Source: Acanthosepion pharaonis (lineage: Eukaryota > Mollusca > Cephalopoda > Sepiida > Sepiidae). From it: 64,000 nucleotides of DNA. Within the stretch, counting starts at the first letter, position 1. Every line of letters starts with the position of its first letter. The notes under the pieces are model-generated. The model was not told where the DNA came from, searched no databases, and saw only the letters and a program-made list of their open reading frames with translations. Positions 55,754-64,000 of this stretch are shown piece by piece. The position numbers and the translations under genes were made by a program. Where the stretch lies: the NCBI GenBank assembly GCA_903632075.3, contig CAHIKZ030004553.1, forward strand, positions 248,001-312,000. The letters run 5' to 3'.

Positions 55754-56129
55754 CTACAATGAAAAAGGATGCAAAACATGATATTTACTAAAATTAAAAG
55801 TGGTAACAAAAATGAGAAAAGAAAAAATATTAAAAAACAAAAGGTAAAAGAACCAAATAGGATATGTGATAAAAAATGTAAAAATTGTTATAAAGATAAT
55901 TTTTATTATAAGTATGACTTTATTGCATTGTAGGGGAGGGGGCAATGAAAATTTTTGGCTTTACTATGAAAGAACCATATACTGAAAATTTTTGATTTAA
56001 AATTTGAGGTTTGTCAGGATATTGAAAAGTGGGTCAGGCTGAGAACTTTTCAGCACTTTCTTGCAATGTCTTCTCTTATTGCTCTACAGGATTATCCTTT
56101 TTATCTGTCAGTTTCCCTTTTTAGCTGAC

Positions 56130-56735
56130 TAGGTTTATAGAAATGCTTGCTTTCTTTGAATCCAATTTTCATAAAAATTTCCTTGCTTTGAATATTGCTG
56201 CTACATATGACTTAGTGCTCCTGCTATATATTTAAAGATTCTTGATCAAATCCAAAGAAGAATCAGCAATTTTATTGGTCCTGACCTAGCATCTTTGCTT
56301 CAGTCACTTTCCCACTGCCATAACATAGATACACTGTCTTTTCTATAAATACTTTCATGGAAATTGTTCTGATGAACTTTCCTCTATGGTGCCTAGACTT
56401 TATGAATTAAAGTGCAGTACTGGATTGGCAGCAACGTCTCATCATTTTACAGTCGAAATGGCTGCTAGGTGTAACCGTAAGTTTTATGCTAACAGTTTCT
56501 TCTATCACACTTCTTGCTTGTGGAACTCTTCCAACTTTCCAGTCAACATTGATCTTCAAAAATTTAAATGCAATGTTAATTGTTATCTTCTGTCTTCTTA
56601 ATTCTTGTTCTTTTATTGTTCTTTCTGTTTAATAATGTGTTTTTTTCTCATATTTTCTAACTCAGTAACTCTTTGCATTTTAGTGGATTTATTACCTTGC
56701 TTGGGGTGAAATGATTAAAAAAAAATCCCATTTAT
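56130..56735 (+). pseudogene. LINE RT C-terminal fragment
   Basis: Frames show an EYCCYIW-like segment, FDQIQRRISNFIGPDLAS-like and LSHCHN-like sequence, then KFYANSFFYHTSCLWNSSNF. The 3' end is TTGCTTGGGGTGAAATGATT plus A run. Multiple stops. Confidence 0.82.
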
Positions 56736-58310
56736 TTCATCACATTCATTTACCAATTCTGCAAACTTAACCAATTCTCACTCCTTGTCAATCAAAATTC
56801 CAGTCCTAAGTTTCCTTCAAATTGGCACACTTCTGTAACAACTCTGTATTGCTAATGTGGCCAAATCATGTGATCTATTATTTAAATACAAGCTCAGCAT
56901 TCATGGTCACCCTCCCTATCTGCACTAAGAAGCTCGTGTATCACATTCCTATTTTGTGAACATTAAGAAATGACATTCATAATGAATTACTTCAGGTTTT
57001 TTTTCTCAATGCTCTTGTCTTCTGGTTTGTCATTAATTCATGGATAAAATCCAGAAAATAAATTCCATCAACAATCATGATAAATCTAAGTCATTAAAGG
57101 CTAGTTAGGTTTTAAAATACCTTTTGATAGTTTTTGAATTTCAGGAATCACACTTTCAATACTGAAGAGAAAATGAGTATATAGGAAGACATTTTGACAT
57201 TTATACACTGCCTGCCTTTTGATTGGTTGAATCCTTATTATTAAGTTTTTTTTGAATGCAAATGAATGTACAGGAAACCTAAAGTGAGCTCAGATCCAAA
57301 TCTGATTAAATTTTCAAAATAATAAGCTTTATTTAAGAAAGGAGAAATTATATAGAAACAATATAAAATTAAGATACATAAAATTATGCAGTTATTAGTA
57401 TTAATATGTTCTAAATATGAAAGAGTTTACACTTGAAATAATTATAAACAAACTTACTATACTTAGTATATGCCATCCAAAGATATTTAATAAGAAATTA
57501 AGACTTAAGATATTGCCCAGGTGGAGTGTGACAAAATACCATTGCTTCTGTATTTTTAACAAATGTATTCATAGTAAAATAACTGAATAAAATGTCTATA
57601 CATAATAAATAAGGGTAACACTGTAAATAATGTAAACAATAAATAAATTTAGAAATTTGACTAGTCTGAGTTTCCAAGTCAAATCTCTTGTACAGAGTAA
57701 TTCCAGTTATAGTCTGTGTCAAGTTAATTTGGTCAGTCAATTGTTGTATGTGGCCTAATTAAGAGAAATCTTAAAAATCTATATGACAGGATCAGATTGT
57801 TACCTGGTATTAAGGTACTTGGGTGAAAATCAGATGAAATAGTAAGGTTTCCCCAAACAAAAAGAATGAGTAAATTTGATTGGTTGGTGATACAAAAAGG
57901 AATTGCTGAACTTGTTTCAGAGAGATGAAAAGAATCTTTCAAACAAATAAACTACAATTTGGTAAGAGATTTCTGGTCAGGGAGATAATATTAATAAAAA
58001 TTACTGAATACAGTAAACTTATTACACTTTACTGGTAAGAAATAAAAATTACTGCAAGTAATGTTAAAAACAGTAGAAAATTAAAAAAAAAGAAAAAAGA
58101 TAATGAATGAATGGTGCAGGTTCAAGAATGTCAAGGAACCTCGTTAACATAAAATAGTAATTTATTCAACCATACAGGATATTGTGTTAATCAAATATGT
58201 TTTTATAGTTTATTTCTTTGATTTTATTTATAAATAATTTAGTTTGCATAATAAAAACTGACAGTCCCCAAACAAGTTATCAATATTGTTAATTAGATTT
58301 TTATTTTTAA
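56736..58310. other. Upstream intron, no recognised feature
   Basis: AT-rich. No CLC exon or transposon coding could be identified on either strand. Confidence 0.5.
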
Positions 58311-58314
58311 ATCA

Positions 58315-58865
58315 TTTTACCTCAAGCAAGGTAATAATGCCACTAAAGTACAATGGGTTACTCGGAGTGGAAGAGAATGAGAAAGGACAATAAAAGAACA
58401 CAGCTCAGGAGTACAGAAGATGGCAATTAAAGCAACATTTAAATTTTTGAATATCATAGATAGCAAGGAATCAGAAAAGAGTTCTACAGACGAGAAAATA
58501 TTAGAATATAACTTACGGTTACATCTTGCTATTTCAATAGCAAAACAATGAGACCTACTTATCTAGTAGTGTGCTTAAATTTGGTTAAGGTACCATGGAA
58601 GATAGCTCATTAGAACAGTTGATGTGAAAATATTTGTAAAAAAATGACAGAAATAATGATGGTGAGAAAAAGACTGAAGTTGAGATGCCAGGTCAGGACT
58701 GATAACATTACAGACCCTTTGTATTTCGTCGAGAATCTAGAGATATATAGCAGGAGCACCAGACCAGATATTGCAGCAATATTCAATGCACAGACGAATG
58801 ATAGATTCAAGTGATATGAGATATTGTTCAAATAAACATAACCTAAAAATTTCACCAACATTGGT
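58315..58865 (-). pseudogene. LINE RT C-terminal fragment
   Basis: Minus-strand landmarks are the terminus CTTGCTTGAGGTAAAATGATT, AATTTAAGCACACTACTAGA and VCALNIAAISGLVLLLYIS, corresponding to the RT C-terminus and EYCC-W region of the other copies. Confidence 0.78.
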
Positions 58866-59245
58866 TAGTTAATATCAATTTTATGGTGGGGGGAAAAGTT
58901 AACTTCCATAATAAAATGTAACAGAAGTTAAAACTCTGTACTATGATCAAACATCCATTGAATATAAGAGGAAGAAACAAGAGCCATCATCATACATCTA
59001 TAGTGACTGAATATTTTACCAGCGATCTTGAACAAAAGTGTTTACCAAATCTGCCCATGATACAAACTATGTAACCACTGAAATTTTAGCAAGTGATCAA
59101 ATTCACGATCAAATAGCTGGGAATAGTCAACTTATCACAAGATGAAAAAATGAAATATGCATACATAGTAATTTGTACGATGTGTAATAGTACCCAAAAC
59201 AAAGTTGAAAATAAGGAGACAACGTGGAAAAACTAGAAATGACAT

Positions 59246-59670
59246 CTGTCTATATTTCTGAGATGAGGTATTATGTATACTATTTACATTATTTGGACTA
59301 TTGTCCTCATCTTTGTCACCATATTTATCACAACGTTTCGGCCGTTGTACGCTCAAGGACACATGACACAGTGGACAAAGGCATTAGTTAGATCCAGTGA
59401 CAGGACCCAAAGAGTGTGAGTTCAATACCCGGTTAAGGCAGTGGAGAACTTTCAGAGGGAAATTAGCAGGAGATAACTGATAACTGACATCCATCAAACA
59501 TGGCATGTGGAACTAGAACAGTCTACCCCAGTGAGCGAAATAAAGGGTTCAGTTCGAAATTCCAACCACCTGAAGAAGGCCGGAGCGTACAACAGCCGAA
59601 ACGTTGTGATAAATATGGTGATAAAGATGAGGACAATAGTCCAAATAATGTAAATAATGTAACAGTTTCT
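59246..59670 (+). repeat. tRNA-derived SINE with inverted tail at its 5' end
   Basis: 59246-59352 is an inverted tail (CTATATTTCTGAGATGAGG to CAACGTTTCGGCCGTTGTAC). It is fused directly to the head CAAGGACACATGACACAGTGG. B box GTTCAATAC, body GAGCGAAATAAAGGGTTCAG and tail ACCTGAAGAAGGCCGGAGCG...GCCGAAACG follow. It is among the best preserved copies. Confidence 0.93.
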
Positions 59671-59921
59671 TTTCTCACACTCCTTTCTTGTGAAACTCCT
59701 GGCACATTTTCTTCATTAATTTTCTCAAGTAAACAGGCTGGTAGATGAAATACATACTGTTTAAAATAAATTGAAGCCTCTACTCAAATACAGGTATCAA
59801 CTAAAAATAACATTTGAAGTAATAAAAATGTCAAATTAAAAAATAAAATCCATTAATTCTTTAGAAATTACAATAAAAAGTACAAACTAAAGCAACTATT
59901 AAATACACTTGCCTTTCATAG

Positions 59922-60175
59922 ACGGCACAGTGGAGTAATGGATAGTGGTTTGGATTGAGGAATCGGAGAGCAGAGTTCAAATTCCAGTCGAATCCATTAC
60001 ATTCACTTATGTGCTAATATTCTTGGGAAAGGTATGAATCCTCCTCTTCTCCTCCCAGCTATGGGTAAATAGCAGGACAGACCAGGTTCTATAGCCTTGG
60101 TGGCAACTGGTCTAGGAGAAGGACAACTCTGAATTCAAAACCTGATCCTCCAGGTTGAAGGTTGTACAGTAGGCT
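59922..60175 (+). repeat. tRNA-derived SINE, second family
   Basis: The head GACGGCACAGTGGAGTAATGG then ATAGTGG; B-box region AGAGTTCAAATTCCAGTC; tail CATTACATTCACTTATGTGC to ACAACTCTGAATTCAAAACC. Confidence 0.88.
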
Positions 60176-61640
60176 AACAACCTACTCACTTAAAAAACTG
60201 GCTTGTTATAGAAACCGTAATGATATCTTGAGGTCCTATGTTCCTCAGGGAATTTAAAGGCATAATATATAAAAAAAAGTATAAAGCAACTATTAAACAC
60301 ACTTGTCTTTCATAAACTAAATATCATATTTAAAAAAAATAAGATGCTACACACTGATTAAGTTAGAAGTCATAATTTTCAATACAGGAATCACTTGATT
60401 AGTGCAGCTAATGTATACATCAGTAACTATGAAAAAAAAAAATCAGTTTTCAATGATTATGGTTAAAAAAAAGAATTGAATTTTTAGTATATAAAAATTT
60501 TAGTGCACTAACTGAAAATGCAATAATCAGATGTGTATTAATCAAGGAATTCCTGTACTTGTAAAATTCTTGTATTCAACCTCACAATTGAATAATGCAA
60601 CAGTTTGCTGTTTTTCACTTTAAGGTATCAGTGAAATATTTTGTGATGAGTTAAAACTATAACCATTAATATTTCACAGAAAACAATCTAACGAATCTTT
60701 AGCAAACAAGAAAAAACAGAGTTGTTTCTTTGGGCGTTTCAAATAACATAAAACGTGTGTTGCTTAAGCAGATACCAGTCTTTGCCAGCTGTTGTGACAA
60801 TTTTGTTACAACACCGATCAAGTTATAATTAAACATTGAATCCTCCTAACTATTTTGTCTGTACTACTTAGCAACCTTTATTGATATCCATTTTCCTGGG
60901 CTTGACAATTATGTATACAAAATTTGGTTCGATATTTTCTATATATTTGAACCAATTCATTCTAATTACATTACTTTCATATATGAATTATCAAGGGAAA
61001 GTTTGTTAAATCAACAAGAAATACAAACTCGTATTCCATTTCTATCGACTTTGTTCCAGATCAAATAAATTTTTCTTTTTTTTCTAATTGCAAAACCTTC
61101 TGGTAGATTCATGTGCAGCTCACAAGTGATTGGAACATTCTTCCACCTGCTTGGTGCCATATAGGAAAACTGTGGAATTTTCATGGGTATTTCTAGCCAC
61201 ATATTATTGTTCCTTACCATTTCCATAGAGTTTATCAACAAAAATTAAATGACTTCCCAGAGTCTTCTCATCAAACAATTACTGTTACTTTTTGAATGAC
61301 GGTCTTTAACATTGGTGCCTCCTGGACATTTGAGGTCAAAATTAAAATTTATAGTGACAACTCAAATTTTCCTAAAGAAATCTCTCATTATTAACTAGTT
61401 GTATTGGGGCCTCCTGATGATTCTTAAAAAGCTTTTGTGACCTCCTGTTTAGGTTAACATAAGCTGGCACAGCTGTACACTTTTAGATTTTTCCTCAACC
61501 TGTTTTTTTGAGGATCACAATTTTTATACTAATATAAATGTCTCATATTTAAGGAGATGGCATGGGTTTGCATTTTATTTAACTGCTTTTGAAACAGCTC
61601 ACAGTATAAGTAATTTTAGAACTTACAGATTAAATTTTTT
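60176..61640. other. Upstream region, no recognised feature
   Basis: AT-rich. An open minus frame at 61011-61241 (with YMAPSRWKNVPITCELHMNL) looks protein-like but was not assigned. Confidence 0.4.
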
Positions 61641-61644
61641 TTTT

Positions 61645-61831
61645 TTTAAATCAATTTCACTTTATGCAAGGCAGTAAAGCCACTAAGACACAAGGGGTTA
61701 CTGGGTATGGAAGAATTAGAAACAGAAACTTTATTAATAAGCAAGAATAAAGGAAGAGTAATCAAGAGGACAGTAGATAGCAATTGATATTGCATTTAAT
61801 TTTTGAAGATTAAAGTTAGCTGGAAAGCATG
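61645..61831 (-). repeat. LINE 3' end, left part of a LINE split by an insertion
   Basis: On the minus strand it ends in CCTTGCATAAAGTGAAATTG. It is the continuation of the 62492-63380 copy, separated from it by the short element at 61832-62477. Confidence 0.8.
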
Positions 61832-62477
61832 GTTTGGTTTGTTTTACAGCATATCAACACCTCAATGGGTTATTTAATGCTGACAAGATTTTTATTGCTG
61901 GTAATATTTTTTCCAAAAATTATTTCTGGTAATATTTTTCCCAAAAATCTATTTCTGGTAATATTTTTCCCAAAAATCTATTTCTGGTAATATTTTTCCC
62001 AAAAATCTATTTCTGGTAATATTTTTCCCAAAAAATCTAATTTTCCCAAAAATCTATTTCTGGTAATATTTTTCCCAAAATCTATTTCTGGTAATATTTT
62101 TCCCAAAAATCTATTTCTGGTAATATTTTTCCCAAAAATCTATTTCTGGTAATAAGTTTTTTCTTCAAAAATTTATTGCTGGTAATAAGTTTTTTCTTCA
62201 AAAATTTATTGCTGGTAATAAGTTTTTTCTTCAAAAATTTATTGCTGGTAATAAGTTTTTACAAAAATGTGTTGCTGATATTAAAGTCTATTTTTACACA
62301 TTTTAACCTCAGTTTGGGTGTTAACTATTTGCCGATTGCTGAGACCCTAACAGGTGCTACCAACCCGGGTCAGGGTGGACCTAGGAACATCAGCAATTAA
62401 GAGGTGGTTCCAGGCTCCTCAAAACCTCCTGATCAGATGCCTTGCAGCTGGACGTAGTTTATCATCATACTCAGGAC
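61832..62477 (+). repeat. VNTR-type short element nested in a LINE
   Basis: Target duplications GCTGGAAAGCATGG (61818-61831) and GCTAGAAAGCATGG (62478-62491) bracket it. The head has TTTACAGCATATCAACACC. The internal array consists of about eight 29-bp units (CCCAAAAATCTATTTCTGG then TAATATTTTT) and three 33-bp units with TTTATTGCTGGTAATAAG. The 3' block is GGTCAGGGTGGACCTAGG to CATACTCAGGACG. Confidence 0.93.
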
Positions 62478-62491
62478 GCTAGAAAGCATGG

Positions 62492-63385
62492 AGCCAGAAG
62501 GAAGTTCTATTGAGAAGTGCAAGAGAAGAAACTGTTAGCATAGAACTTACAGTTACATCTAGCCAACACAATTGCAAACTGATGAGATCTCAACAACAGT
62601 CAAGTACTGTGCTTAAATTTAAAAAATCTAGGTACTGTAGCAAAGAGCTCATCTGAACAATTACCATGAAAATATTTATAGAAAAGTAACAGAGATGCAA
62701 TCTTATAGTAGAGGGAAGGTGACTGAAGTCAAGCTGCCAGATCAGGACCACTAGTGTTGCTGATTCTTTTTTAGATTTTATCAAGGAGTTCAAGGTAAAT
62801 AACAGGGGCACCGGATCATATGTGGCAGCAATATTCTAAGCATGGACCATTAGTAGACTTATAGATATGTATGATACATTCTGGAAAGAAAAAATTGTCT
62901 CACATGACATTGTGAACCAACTTTCTTAGGAGCTAACCTAGAAGTGGATTTAATATAGTCTTTCCACTTCATGTCAGCTGAGAATGTTAGCCCAAGAAGG
63001 TGCAATAAGTCACTTTCCTAGAGATCAGTATATCAACCATATTGATGGGAGGCAGAGAGGTTTCACAGATGATTAATGGAGAGAAGTTAAGTCTTGGAAG
63101 TGTTAAAATTGATATGCCATCTTTTGCTACAGTTAACAATATGCTGGAGGCCATGTTGAATATTGGCTGCCATCTTATCGAACGGATCAGACTTACTATT
63201 GAGACAAGAGTAAATGCTTGTGTCATCAACATGGATACCAAATTGAGAACAGGTTGCCATCGGGAAGGTCATTAATGAAAATTAAAAACAAAGTAAAACC
63301 AAGGATGTAGCCCTGGGGGACACTCACATTAGTATGAAAGGAGCTAGACACATGGCCATTCAGGATAAGTTTCTGATTTAAATAA
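62492..63385 (-). pseudogene. LINE reverse transcriptase fragment with motifs B and C
   Basis: On the minus strand from 63370: VSVPQGYILGFTLFLIFIND (motif B), then HVDDTSIYSCLNSKSD (motif C, HVDD in place of the usual F/YADD), then HGLQHIVNCSKRWHINFNTS. Frameshifted downstream coding (SLVVLIWQLDF-like region) runs to 62590. It is the longest LINE copy here. Confidence 0.88.
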
Positions 63386-63584
63386 CCCTAACCCTGCTAT
63401 TCCCTTCTATCCCCCATCAAATGTATATACCTAACAATTATTTTGCAAGACTTGACCAACAGCAACCTAATGATTAAAAGTAAACTGAATACTTTGTGTT
63501 TTCTTCTCACCAAGTTTTGGATAATAACAAAATTTAAATTTTATACTAATTGTATATAAAACACAATCTTACTTATAGAAAATA

Positions 63585-64000
63585 TACAAGGCCTGATCAA
63601 AAAGTATTGGGACTAGTGCTATAAAAATAAAACTTAAATATCAATTTGGCATTTAATCTCCTTTGAAGCAGTTTCCTTCTGAAGCCACACAATTTATCCA
63701 TTGTCATTTCCATTGGAACTCATCTTTTGGGGAAAGAAAGTAGCTGCCTTATCACATTCTCTTGGATTTCCTTGACATCTTCAAATAATCTTCCTTTCAA
63801 GTGCGATTTGTCTTTTGAAAAGATTACTGATGAAACCTCTAGGTGCGGGGAGACAACCACACTCTACGCACTTTTCTTCCAAGCATGGATATAAATAATA
63901 GAAGTAAGTGAGAACATTATAACTTAGTGTGCATGTGTGACAGAATTCAAGGTTGGGCTGTGACAAGTGTCTTCATTCTGTATACTTCAGCTACGTTACC
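63585..64000 (-). pseudogene. Mariner transposase C-terminal relic with terminal repeat
   Basis: A frame reads FSKDKSHLKGRLFEDVKEIQ then ENVIRQLLSFPK, and after a frameshift EFQWKWQWINCVASEGNCF, the standard mariner C-terminus. The end at about 63590, TACAAGGCCTGATCAAAAAG, fits a mariner terminal repeat with TA target. The element continues off the window to the right. Confidence 0.85.

Noticed and set aside
55543..55791. 82-codon + frame with an apparent signal peptide
   Set aside because: It lies antisense to a CLC exon that matches the family residue for residue; the hydrophobic start is chance.
55754..64000. N-terminal CLC exons (YDAWSGWLVV region)
   Set aside because: Looked for on the minus strand but not found; they are presumably beyond the right edge.
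1..64000. Bacterial-type operons, phage or plasmid features
   Set aside because: Intron-exon structure, SINEs and base composition show an animal nuclear genome; no prokaryotic gene organisation is present.

Overview
The window is a piece of an animal nuclear genome. It is AT-rich, intron-rich and crowded with retroelements, DNA transposons and microsatellites. The mix of tRNA-derived and 5S-rRNA-derived SINEs, Penelope-like elements, non-LTR elements and long (AT)n runs, together with the closeness of the protein to the CLC-3/4/5 family, points to a mollusc, most likely a coleoid cephalopod such as an octopus. The species assignment is inference; no taxonomic marker was searched.

The only clear host gene lies on the minus strand and covers most of the window. 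It encodes a CLC-3/4/5-type endosomal Cl-/H+ exchanger. Eighteen coding exons can be placed from 55753 down to 297, all with compatible phases, giving 680 consecutive codons plus the stop. The conserved end of the second CBS domain is present at 297-387. About 70 or more N-terminal residues are missing and must be encoded to the right of the window. The chloride-binding Ser and Tyr, the gating Glu and the proton Glu are all present, so the product should be an active exchanger. The 17.8-kb intron between 9661 and 27492 is the largest.

Almost everything else is intronic or upstream repeat. (1) A tRNA-derived SINE family (1.9, 8.4, 15.5, 19.7, 52.1, 52.4, 54.4 and 59.3 kb) carries a tail hairpin ending in GAAAC; its copies are repeatedly bounded on the left by an inverted copy of their own tail. 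(2) A second tRNA-derived family (5.9, 29.7, 36.6, 60.0 kb) is related to composite elements with a complete 5S-rRNA-like head fused to a tRNA-like segment (29.2 and 38.0 kb). (3) A short element with an internal 28-33 bp tandem array has clear target-site duplications (2.9, 27.9, 61.8 kb). (4) Jockey/CR1-type LINE fragments sit at 4.8, 9.0, 20.1, 20.6, 22.5, 32.3, 54.6, 56.1, 58.3 and 61.6-63.4 kb. (5) At least three Penelope-like retroelement families with GIY-YIG endonuclease remnants lie at 39.6-41.1, 48.1-48.6, 49.0-50.6 and 53.4-54.0 kb. (6) Tc1/mariner and pogo-like DNA transposon relics lie at 11.7, 30.3, 35.3, 44.6, 45.7 and 63.6 kb.

The most interesting signals are the recurrent foldback architecture of the SINEs, including a head-to-head dimer about 600 bp from the exon with the gating glutamate; the hammerhead-like CUGANGA-stem-GAAAC motif shared by SINE tails and Penelope 3' ends; and the 5S-tRNA composite SINEs.
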